Part shown: one piece after another, positions 1 through 9,800 of the stretch
How the letters are laid out: the number at the start of each line of letters is the position of its first letter
How positions within the stretch are numbered: position 1 is the stretch's first letter
Assembly (NCBI GenBank): GCA_000969725.1
Contig: JXSR01S002584.1
Source: Ophiothrix spiculata
Lineage: Eukaryota > Echinodermata > Ophiuroidea > Amphilepidida > Ophiotrichidae
Length of the DNA: 27,640 bases
Direction: 5' to 3' (one strand)
Notes under the pieces: model-generated
Seen by the model: only the letters and a program-made list of their open reading frames with translations
What the model was told of the DNA's origin: nothing
Database searches by the model: none
Made by a program: the position numbers and the translations under genes

Positions 1-160
1 TCTGCGCAAATTTTACAAAAAAATTGAAAAACAAGACCCATCAAAATAGCACATTTTGCAAAGAAAAAGGACCCATTGGCATACCAGAGAGCCTGATTTT
101 GCTACCCAAGTTTGCGGCACATCCCCGTAATCACTTTTGTACTAAGTGGCCTCCCCCCAG
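1..160 (+). mobile_element. CCGGGG-family MITE, left-truncated by the window edge
   Basis: It shares the right part of the element at 571-889: CCCATCAAAA, GGACCCATTGGCATACCAG, then TTTGCGGCACATCCCCGTAA and TTTGTACTAAG, ending in a C run near 160. The left end lies outside the window. Confidence 0.7.
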
Positions 161-570
161 TAAATTACAATAATTAAACTGCAATAAATGCCAAGAATGG
201 TATTACGTGGTACATGACTGATGCATCACACGATACCGTTCATGGCCTCGTACTGAGTTCCAATATCCCTCGGTGGCAAAATTATGCCAATTTAGAAATG
301 TCTTTAGTTTACTTTATTATATTAGGTTTCAGGTTATCAGAAAAAAACACACCTTTTTTCAAGTCTTCCCTACTAAGCTCCAATGTAATTCAGTGTGAGA
401 ACTAACACTCCGGATGCCCTAACAGGCATGAGAATTATTTTTCATGAACAAATCTGAATTTGGTAAACTTTAACCAAAAACCACCATTAAATCAAGCCCC
501 AAAGTATCTGAATTTGGAGCTATTTGGATAATAAAAATATTTGAAATCAGACAATTATCTGAAAATTGTC

Positions 571-889
571 CCGGGGTGGGGGGGTGGTACTCAAGTTTGG
601 TTTTGGTAGGGGTGTGCCGCTGGGAAATTACCACCCATGTAAATACCAATTTTCAAGAAAAAGGGACCCATCCATATACCAAATTGCCCAAAATTCGAGT
701 CGAATTTATAAATTTTTCTCCTAAAATTTACGCTAGTTTGGCGCGAATATTCTAATTTTGGTCTGAAAAAGTTTATATTTTGGAAAATTTTGAAAAACAT
801 ACCCATCAAAAGGACCCATTGGCATACCAGACAGCATGATTTTGCTCCCCGTAATCACTTTTGTACTAAGTACCCCCCCCCCCCCCGGG
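571..889 (+). mobile_element. CCGGGG-ended MITE with 8-bp target duplication
   Basis: This 319-bp element starts CCGGGGTGGGGGGGTGGTACTC and ends AGTAC plus a C run and CGGG, so its ends are inverted repeats. It is flanked by AAATTGTC at 563-570 and 890-897, an exact 8-bp target-site duplication. It has no coding capacity. An 8-bp duplication is typical of hAT, P or Merlin-class transposases; hAT is the most likely but unproved. Confidence 0.8.
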
Positions 890-1018
890 AAATTGTCATG
901 CCTGTAAACAGGATTTTTTTATTTGAATGTTACCTTCTACTTGTTTGGGAGTTTTCTAAAAACTGGCTAAGACCATGCCTACTCACAAGTTCTTTGGTTT
1001 TGTATAAATATGTTTATA

Positions 1019-1240
1019 TACACACACACACACACTTCGGTGGGTATGAAATTCAGTACTATATTTTCAATTGGGTACAAAATGTACACACTTCAATGGC
1101 TACGAAATTCGGTACTATATTTTCAATTGGGTACAAAATGTACACACTTCAATGGCTACGAAATTCGGTACTATATTTTCAATTGGGTACAAAATGTACA
1201 CACTTCAATGGCTACGAAATTCAGTGCTATATTTTCAATG
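1019..1240 (+). repeat. (CA)n tract followed by a 56-bp minisatellite
   Basis: A short TA/CA microsatellite runs into four units beginning CACTTC at 1033, 1089, 1145 and 1201, exactly 56 bp apart; the last is partial. The core reads CACTTCAATGGCTACGAAATT. The unit is not a multiple of three and the open frames over it are repeat translations, not a gene. Confidence 0.92.
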
Positions 1241-1497
1241 CATCAGTACTTAAAAAAGTTCCGGCTAATGGCTAAAAAACATTTATGGCATCTCATTGAG
1301 TACATGGATGTAAAAAAAAAGATAGATTCACCTCTTTTTAACCAGTGTTAAGAGAGTATGCAGAAATAGTACCTGTTCCAGAGCAATAGTACCTGTGATA
1401 TTTAAGTTGTAAATAACTGCATATATTAAATACAATTGCACCTCAAATTGATTTTTGAATATGAAAAATATCATTTGCACATACGACAGGCAAAATA

Positions 1498-1653
1498 CAG
1501 GGGTGTGAGAGTCAGGTGATAAAAAGAGCTGAAAATAGTGACAAAATGTCCCAAACAGGCTGAAAATGAAAGAAAAAGCTCAAATTAGGACTCTTTTGAA
1601 GGCATTAAAAAGCTGAAATCTGCTTAACAGCCGAACTTTCACACACCCCTGTA
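1498..1653 (+). mobile_element. Short MITE with AGGGGTGTG inverted ends
   Basis: It begins ACAGGGGTGTGAGAGTC and ends TTTCACACACCCCTGTA, an inverted pair. The interior GCTGAAAATGAAAGAAAAAG recurs in a similar element at 20014-20137, which supports a family of about 125-155 bp. No clear target duplication was found. Confidence 0.55.
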
Positions 1654-1870
1654 CATGCCCCTGTAAAATATCATAGAACTTATAAATGGAGTCAAATTAT
1701 TTCAGATGCAAATTATTACATATTTACTGCACAATAAAATTCAACATGGTGGTACAAATTTAGATATAAAAGTACAAATCAATATTTTGGATGAGTTGAT
1801 TTTTCTTTTCTGTCAGATATGGCAAATGAACATTCAATGTTGATCTCCAGAATAGAAGCTAATGGAAGTA

Positions 1871-2472
1871 CAGTGGAAAACACAAAATCTGTTAACACAA
1901 AAACCATGATAACACAAAATGTTTGTTGGGTCCCAAGTTAGGCATGTTCATACAAATTTAAAAATCATTTGTTTTCAACAAAATGATGTTAGATGGAAAG
2001 ATATTTTAATTACCTTCAAAATGGGTGGTCAACCATCTGAAACGGTGAAGGAATGGTGAAGTTGTGGGTGAAAAACGGGTCCCGAAAAATCCAAAAATTG
2101 TGATCCTGGAATTGCCATTGACTGTGTACTGTTCTGTGTCAAGACCCATTTTTTCACCACGAAGGAGCATTTTACAAAAAAGTGCTTCCATTTCATGAAA
2201 TTTGGCTGTTACTATCAGATATGTTACGTATCAAGGATTTAAGACCCACATTTTTTACTCAAAACTATTAACATATTTAGGGGTTAAAAATCAACTTTTT
2301 CTGATTGGCCAACATTTTTTGCAAAAGAGTGAGCCCTCTAGAGGCCAATTTGAGCCCACCACTACCCAAGTATTGTTTATTTCCTTTGTGATATCAGTTG
2401 GATAACACAAAATCCTGAAAACCCAAACTAAACTCTCTGGCCCCAGTGATTTTGTGTTAACGAGGTTTCATT
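1871..2472. mobile_element. Possible pogo/Tigger-like non-autonomous element
   Basis: The left end reads TA-CAGTGGAAAACACAAAATC then GTTAACACAAAA. The right end, read in reverse, is TA-TAATGAAACCTCGTTAACACAAAATC. Pogo-class ends of the form CAGTGNAACCTCGTTAA with a TA target are known. The match is imperfect, with the CA start lost on the right, and I see no transposase. Confidence 0.4.
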
Positions 2473-2682
2473 ATAGAAATCTTCCTAATAATCATATCAT
2501 AATCAATTGCACTGTTTTTTGCAGTGGGGAAAAAAAGATTCAGCAACGCCAATTGTATCCACTAACACAGTTCTAAGGAAAACTCGAAACACATTTTACG
2601 TTTACAAATAAACCCATTTTAAATGAAACTGCTTGCCCCTGACAAAACTTTATCACGGGTAATTCATATGAACTATGCGCAA

Positions 2683-2782
2683 ACATTTATGCGGCTGTTT
2701 TAGTCAATTCAAATTTGGGTACAGTGACAGAAACTGAATATTTTTAAAGCAAATGTTAGTTTCTAAACATTAATAACACATA
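2683..2782 (+). repeat. Direct repeat left of the Penelope-like element
   Basis: ACATTTATGCGGCTGTTTTA through TTAATAACACATA is repeated almost exactly at 3801-3900, on the other side of the Penelope-like element, at an offset of 1118 bp. The unit is part of a tandem array of about 169 bp that is seen more fully on the right side. Confidence 0.9.
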
Positions 2783-2816
2783 AATTGGTGAAGATTAGTC
2801 ATCCAGTTGAGTTTCA

Positions 2817-2926
2817 AATATTAGCAAAATAAATCAAATACTGGAAATAAAATTATAGCACTTACGGCTACGTTGCGTTTGGTACCACCAAACTTCATCA
2901 GGCCACTGATTGATCACGTGACAGGC
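2817..2926 (-). repeat. Left inverted terminal repeat with hammerhead-like core
   Basis: Read on the minus strand it contains CTGATGA followed by a hairpin (GTTTGGT, loop, ACCAAAC) and a downstream CGTAGCCG segment. That is the layout of the minimal hammerhead ribozymes known in Penelope-like terminal repeats. The box expected after the hairpin is not canonical and stem I is not obvious, so activity is doubtful. Confidence 0.65.
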
Positions 2927-3618
2927 ATCACCCCCTTATACACAAACTTGGGGTTATACGAACCCTCCAATATAGAGCGAACACTATTATTAGCAACCCT
3001 GAGGACGTTGACAAAGAACAAGATCATATTCGCGACTCCTTAAACAAATGTGGCTACCCAGATTGGGCTTTCACCAAAGCACAAAAGAAACAGCCTCCAC
3101 AGCCTACATCCTCCGCCAAAGGAAATGACTCTCAATCCTTCGCACATGTGACCATCCCATATGTCGCTGGTCTGTCTGAAAGACATATGGGATAAGTACT
3201 TCTTTTAAGCCTTCCAACACCCTCCGTGGGAGGGTTGTTCACGTTAAGGACAAAACTCCAAAGGAAAAACAATGTAACCTTGTTTATGGCATTCCTTGTG
3301 CTGGACATGACAATCAAGGCTGTGGTAAGTCTTACATTGGTGAGACAAAACAAGCCCTTAAATCTAGACTTTACCAACATAAGACTCCGAGCTCCAATGA
3401 GGATCAGAATTCTGCAGTTTTCAATCACTGCAGAGCCTTGAAACATTCCTTTAATACGGATGAAGTTGTTATTTTGGACAAGGAGGAACGTTATTTTGAG
3501 AGAGGAGTCCGGGAAGCCATTTGGGAAAGGGTTGAGCAACCAGAATTGAACAGAAAGGGAGGATTACGCCACCAACTTTCACACGCATGGGATGAGGTCA
3601 TCGGGAAGATTCCTCGCC

Positions 3619-3720
3619 GCCTGTCACGTGATCAATCAGTGGCCTGATGAAGTTTGGTGGTACCAAACGCCGTAAGTGCTATAATTTTATTTCCAGTATT
3701 TGATTTATTTTGCTAATATT
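3619..3720 (+). repeat. Right inverted terminal repeat with hammerhead-like core
   Basis: This is the reverse complement of 2817-2926 apart from an 8-nt length difference. It carries the same CTGATGA plus hairpin on the plus strand. The TGA within CTGATGA ends the endonuclease reading frame, so the coding end and ribozyme-like core overlap. Confidence 0.7.
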
Positions 3721-3970
3721 AATAACACATATAAAGATTAATATTGCAACTTAAAAGATATATTATCTTGACAGTTTCTACCCGATTAACCCATTATCAT
3801 ACATTTATGCGGCTATTTTAGTCAATTCAAATTTGGGTACAGTGACAGAAACTGAATATTTTTAAAGCCAATTTTACTTTCTAAACATTAATAACACATA
3901 TAAAGATTAATATTGCAACTTAAAGGATATATAATCTTGACAGTTTTTACCCGATTAACCCGTTACTATA
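3718..3970 (+). repeat. Tandem repeat of about 169 bp, 1.5 copies
   Basis: ATTAATAACACATATAAAG starts at 3718 and again at 3887, followed in both by GATTAATATTGCAACTTAAA, then TTGACAGTTT and ACCCGATTAACCC. The second unit is cut off near 3966-3970. Part of the same unit lies left of the Penelope-like element. Confidence 0.88.
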
Positions 3971-4198
3971 CATTTACAAGATTTTTTATTTCAGCACCTT
4001 TTATTTTCATGATTAATATTTAAAAATATGCTAATGGTATTCAAAAATACCACTCCTAACTAAAATACCCAAGAAAACTCAAGACAGCGATCAAACGGTT
4101 ACTTTGAAGATGTTGGTTAAACAAGGAGAGTTTGTCATATTTTCAAAAAATCTGCAGATCATCTTTCGCACATGTATTCTTCAATAAAGGTTCAATTA

Positions 4199-4568
4199 GG
4201 CCTAAAAAAAATGTGTTTGTTTGCCCTCCGCGACCGACCCAAAAAATGCCAAAAATTTGGGTCACGATTTTAGGTTTTTTTTTTCCAAACATGTAAAATG
4301 AGAACTCAATATTTTCAATGGAAAACATAAAATTTAGCAGTATAAAGTCACATTTAGTAGTATAAAATGCATATTTCCTCTAAATAATGACCCACAATTA
4401 AGCCTTCCATTGCTTGGCATTTGCGATAAAATCCAAAATCCATGTAATGACATCACTCTTTAAAATATATGTGATGAGTAAAAAAAAGAAAAAAAAAAAG
4501 ATCAACCGACCGACCCAAAATCTCAATTTTTCCACTGGAGGGCAAACAAACAATTTTTTTTTTTGGCC
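4199..4568 (+). mobile_element. GGCC-ended MITE, 3-bp TTA target duplication
   Basis: It starts GGCCTAAAAAAAATGTG TTTGTTTGCCCTCC and ends GGAGGGCAAACAAACAATT, a T run and GGCC, giving inverted ends of about 30 bp. A second inner inverted motif is CGACCGACCCA. The flanks read TTA|GGCC and GGCC|TTA. A 3-bp TWA duplication with GG-starting ends fits PIF/Harbinger; that class is inferred. Confidence 0.72.
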
Positions 4569-4659
4569 TTATGGGCCTGTATTGTCAAAACATCCCCATG
4601 CATGAAGGGTTATCTTCATAGTTTTATTATAACAAACTTTGGCCTTAAAAGTGTATAAA

Positions 4660-4910
4660 TGTGATTACTCACCCCGAAAAGGGGGACTTTGCGACAGAAC
4701 ACTTTTCAAGAAACGGGTGAAAATAGGCTGCGAAAAATAAAGTAATTAATAAGAATTTCTAGCAGATTTTCTGTTGTAAAATGTGATCGCCTTGATCAAT
4801 TTCAACAAGTAAGGTGTCATTTTTAGCTTAGAAAATGCTGCAACAGATAAAATGATAAAATCAAAATTGATATCATCTGCAAGTCCCCCCTTTCGGGGTG
4901 AGCCATCACA
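4660..4910 (+). mobile_element. Foldback MITE with CTCACCCCGAAA ends
   Basis: The left end is TGTGATTACTCACCCCGAAA followed by AGGGGGACTTTGC. The right end, reversed, is TGTGATGGCTCACCCCGAAA then GGGGGGACTTGC. These are inverted repeats of about 32 bp around a 185-bp AT-rich core. Target duplication is unclear. Confidence 0.65.
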
Positions 4911-6679
4911 AATGATCAAAACGTCTTAAATTTTCTTCTTTTTTTTAAATGTTGGTAAACTAGATTTTGATATATCTCTGATGGAAAATTCTATACAAAC
5001 CCTTCTTGCACATGGAAATAATCTATTTATAATTCATTCCTCAAATATTTTATGAGAAAAAAATTCAATCTTGTTGTCACGTACCGGACAACATCTGCTT
5101 TTTGATATTGTTTTGATGAAAAAGTCACAATAAACTCAAGTTTAATGTAAAACTATTCAATTTCAAAATTTTAACTTTCATGCCTGAGCTTTACTAAGAA
5201 TTCCAGAATCAACTAAACATGAGTACATGAATAAATACAGTATGTCCATAATTTACATATAGAATGGCAAATCACTCAAAATAAATAAATAGTTTGTTCA
5301 AAAATATACATAGAGTTGTAATTAGCCAGTTGACTTTTTCTGACTAGAATCACAATCATAGCAATAAAATTTGAAATTTATGCTGCTTTCATATTCATGT
5401 AGTTTTATTATGGCTTTGTTGCTTTTTTATGCCACATTTTAACAGAAAACTGTTGCTTTCAGTTGCAGTAACTGACCTGCATGTCGCTGATATAATTGAT
5501 AACAAAAAAAATGTTGTAGGAAAAAATCTTTAAAAGTTAAAATGAATTCAATTTCCAAAGTGACAAAATTGCACGTAAAGCTACAAATTCTTGTGGCTTT
5601 CACTGCAAAGCAGAAAGAGCAAAACCAAACTGATAACAGTATGAAAGCACCATAATTAGACTACTATAGATGGTAGTTTTTGTAGGTTCAATTTTGCTTC
5701 AATATTTGCCCGTTTGCTCACTCCTTAGATTCACTTACATAAACTTAATTAATTGAGATTTTTACAGTTAACTCTACTTACTTTTTAGCAAATGAAAATA
5801 TAAGAATTGAAAGCACAGAGAATGGATTTAAATTGTAAAATTTACTCAATGTAATGTGTCCTGACTATCTCAGAAGATTTTGTGGCATATTTGCATGTTA
5901 TATTTTTTTCCCAGAGAAGAAAATTTGTTTTATTTAAAGTCAAATTATATATATTGAACACAGATCATTTATTTAAGCATGTTTAAAAAATTTGCAAATT
6001 TTTATATCATTTATGAATTTGGTTGTATTTTAGTTTGCTCACGAAATGGGACAAAATTAATGCATTTGCGCTGAATTTGAATTGAATACATGCATATATG
6101 TGGCTGTCCAGCCCATACGAGCCGTAAATGCCAGAAACTTCATTTAGCGCTACAGGTGAAAATACATGTCAAGGTCGTAATTTTGCCGAAATTTATTTTT
6201 TGACAGATTCACAATCCTTGTGTTTACTACAAAATACCAGCAAGAAAATGATAGAAAATGTGAAATAAATCTGCATATGTTTAAGACAATCAACAGAAAA
6301 TATAGGGTTTACTGATCTGCGAACGCGTTATCCCAGTTATACGTTTTACTCCCAGACAATCTCTGACGAACCATAACTTGACTTCCGGAAATCGTGTGAA
6401 GTTCATTAAGTTGTCATTTTAATCCTTGAAGCATGGTCTGTGCAAATATTTAAAAAAGTGAAACTGACAAAAGGTTGCATTTACGGCTGGTTTGGGATGA
6501 ATGGTCACATGTTATGAATGCATCACGATTCAGCATGATTGTATTAAATTTGTCTCATTTCATATGCAAAACTATCAAATGTGCATTTGGTATCTTATTA
6601 AATCGCACAAACATAAAAATTGAACCCTACAAAAATACCATGCTACATAAAGCATAGACTATTAACCATCACATAATTG
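4911..6679. other. AT-rich sequence downstream of CLPX
   Basis: I see no gene or confident repeat apart from the CLPX 3' UTR near the right end. A weak pair, GCTTTCATA near 5385 and TATGAAAGC near 5640, could mark an old MITE but is too short to call. Confidence 0.5.
6192..6423 (-). promoter_or_regulatory. Candidate CLPX polyadenylation signals
   Basis: Reading minus past the TAA, the first signal-like hexamers noticed are ATTAAA (6418-6423) and AATAAA (6192-6197). They would give 3' UTRs of roughly 260 to 490 nt. In AT-rich DNA such hexamers are common, so this is only a suggestion. Confidence 0.3.
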
Positions 6680-6841
6680 TTATAGCTGCATGGATGTACT
6701 TCTCAACCGTTGCGATTCTAATTGTTCATTTTGGCGTATATATTGCGGTGGTTCTGTCCCTTGCACAACGTTTTTGTCGATGACGACTTCTTCGATGTCG
6801 GATCCTGGTATATCAAATTGTGGCTCCAAAAGGATTTTCTC
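6680..6841 (-). CDS. CLPX: CLPX visible exon 8: C-terminus with stop
   Basis: It starts after CACACACAG with [20 protein letters not shown], the last conserved block of the small AAA+ domain. It runs [20 protein letters not shown] and ends RSTSMQL before TAA at 6680-6682. The tail is shorter than the acidic tail of human CLPX, which is usual for invertebrate orthologues. Confidence 0.94.
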   Translation of the reverse strand, partial: EKILLEPQFDIPGSDIEEVVIDKNVVQGTEPPQYIRQNEQLESQRLRSTSMQL

Positions 6842-9800
6842 CTGTGTGTGAAAACAAAACAGCAAACATAGTAAATTAGTGAATTAGATTCCCCGGGCCA
6901 GCATTAATACATATACTCTGTAAACCTTGAAGTATGCAACAAGCAATCAGACTCTGTTACAAGATCCATAGCATATCCTTTGTATTCTACAACATTGTGA
7001 ACTGGTGGTTTTGTATTGTGTAAGAGACTAGTAATGAATGATTAGGATTGATTAAGACCAAATCACTGCGTATTAATATATTTTTATATGAATCGTTCAT
7101 GATTTTGGTATTATCTTTGGCCAATTTTGTTGTTACAACATGGATAAACATTGAAAATAAGTTCATTTGAATATTCAGCAAGATTTGGTTCGGAGTTATG
7201 ATTCGAGAAATAGGGACTAATTTACTTCCCTGTAAGGTCATATTGGTTTTTGTGCGTTAATCGGCTGCTTGTTGTGTACTTAAGAAGCGTACATCTCAAC
7301 ACTCCCAATTTGAGCTCATGATTATTATGATTTTTTATGTTAATGTTAAACCCATTAACAGCACAACACAGACAAGTGTAATGCTGACTGACTACTTGTA
7401 GGAGATAACATGGTCAAATTTACAGCAGAACAATAACATACAGACCTGCCCCAGGTAGGGGTAGGGTTCTTCAAAAAACTTTGTACAGGTATGTGCCTGC
7501 CGGACTTTGAAAAACTGACCATCTATCTCTATACCGTACCTATTTTTGGCTCAAAAACCCACCCATCAATATACCAATTTTGATTGAAAAGCACCCAATT
7601 TTACTCAAATTGGGTGCTTTTTTTTGTGTGCAAATTTTCCCCAAAAGCACCCAATTAATGAAAATTGGGTGCTTTCATCTGATATGTAAACAACCCGATC
7701 GCTATACCAAATCTGTGAAAATTCAACCCCGAAAGGCAGGCACATATATCTTGTCAATGTAAGTAACCCCCCGGGAGACCTGCCAACCTGTAAGTGCATA
7801 AAAGTAGATATTGCAACCAAAAAAGTAGATGTTTCTCTAAAAAGTAGATTTTACACACAAAAGTACAACTAACTAAGAAGTTAAGTAACTGCAACCAATT
7901 CATAGATTCAGATTTTCTGCTGTCAAAAGCCTCATAAATCTTACCAAAAAAAAAAAAACCCTTACAAGTTGGCAGATACATAACACGTTTAAGCAAGTGT
8001 AATGCCGACTACTTATCACCAAGATTGAAGTCACCACCAGGCAGTTAGCCTGTTACAAGTCAAGGAGGGAAAGAAGCACCTATGGGAAATCCAAGCAACC
8101 ATGACAGCACGAGGAGAAAAATTACCTCATTGCATGGGAGATGTTTGGCAAAGGTTATTTACTGCATCTCTGTGTTGATCTGCATGCGTCCCTTTTATGA
8201 ACACAGTGTGCCACGCTTCTATTTGTATATTCGGGAAGATTTGGTACGTTGTTATGATTCAAAAAATACGAACTAATTTACTTCCCGTATGGTCATATTG
8301 GTGTATGTGGGTTAATCACCTGCTTGTTGCATACTTCAAGATTTACAGAGTATAATTCTTGATAAGTATTGCCATTCACGTAACATGCAGGATGTCCTGC
8401 ATGTTGCATGTAACAACCCAGTTGCAACATTTCCTGGTATAATAATAGCCTGAACGACTAGTATATCACCTTTGTGGTTCCATACGGAAAGAAATAAGGA
8501 AACCATTCAAACTATGCACGCATCTATAGGAAATACTTCAAACTTATATCCTAGCCAACTACACACAGACATACGTGATACTTTCAACGTAAAAAGGTTA
8601 AGGGGATAGCCTGTATTTGCTCATGTCAGAATGCCGGTGTGTCGTCACTTGGTCCAAACCCATTTAGTCCAATACCACGTAGTCCAAACCCATTTAGTCC
8701 AATTGCCTATTTGTCCAAAACCCACAAAGTCTATATCCACTAAGTCCAATTAGTTGTTAATCCAATAGCCTGGTGGTTCCAAACCCATTTAGTCCATCAC
8801 CACTTGGTCTAATAAAATTTTGATTATCATTTAGTTCAATATCATTAAGTCCAATCACCACTTGGTCCAACAAAATTTTGATTATCATTTAGTCCAATAT
8901 CATTTAGTCCAAACACCACTTGGTCCAAATATCGTTTAGTCTAATTACCACTTGGTCCAATAATAATTTGATTACCATTTGGTCCAATATCAGGCCTCCT
9001 ACTTTTCAAAAGGTGAAGTGATTGGAACAGATTCTGCTATCGCTTTTGAGGGGATCGCCACACCTCTCTTATAGCAAGCCCTTTACCTTCCAAGCATTGA
9101 AAGAATGCAGGTACCCATTAAATGCCCGAGTTAAGGGGAGCAAATGAGAGTCAATGATATGATTTGCTAGAGGACGTAATGACCTTCCAAGCATTAAAGA
9201 ATTTAATGCCTGAGTTAAGGGGAGCGAATGAGAGTCAATGATATGATTTTTTTAAAGGACATAACATTTACTGCTACTGAGTGGTAAACTCATGACTTTT
9301 ATTGTTGCCCATTAAGAGTCCTGAGGTTGTAACCCATAAGGAATGTCCGTCTCATCTTCTAACCTACCCTAACCACATCCCGCCACACTTCAAACATAAC
9401 TACCTAAAAACCTCCATTTTATTATGTGTCATCAATATGAACTTTGACCCTGGTTTCAGAGAACCGTTGTTTGTCACGTGAAGCTGCTTATTTGGTTAAA
9501 CCAGTTTGGTATTTGCCATGCTATTTTTCAATATCATTTACAAGTTACATTCAATTTAAATTTTTGCAAAGTTTCATTGCATTTTTATTGCAGGGTTGTA
9601 CACAATTTGAACCCTGTTGTATTGAAGATCTAGACTCATGATCAATATGCAAATGAGTTGGACTAAATTTGGATCTGAGCTAAATGAAACCTGGTCCTTA
9701 TTTGAAGAAACAACACTTTTGGATTGGAATATTTTTGCCAATAGTATCTAAGTTTAAACAGCGACTGGAGTAGAAATTTACCAACATTTTTCTGGTAAAA

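Larger units (their letters stand above)
2817..3720 (+). mobile_element. Penelope-like element, truncated, with inverted terminal repeats
   Basis: About 110-bp inverted repeats (2817-2926 and 3619-3720) flank the 3' coding part of a Penelope-like retroelement. The interior reads GYPDWAFTKAQKK, then IPYVAGLSERHMG, then a GIY-YIG endonuclease region with CGKSYIGETKQALKSRLYQH and EERYFERGVREAIWERVEQP. That order is the known RT-to-endonuclease linker plus GIY-YIG domain of Penelope-like elements. The reverse transcriptase core is absent. The coding part ends inside the right repeat. The copy is broken and 5'-truncated. The two terminal repeats are still very similar, which suggests a moderately recent copy. 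Confidence 0.85.

Noticed and set aside
790-1351. Open frames of 60-161 codons over the 56-bp repeat
   Set aside because: They are translations of the minisatellite in different frames. The unit is not a multiple of three and no domain is recognisable.
5385-5652. MITE with GCTTTCATA ends
   Set aside because: The inverted match is only about ten bases and there is no target duplication.
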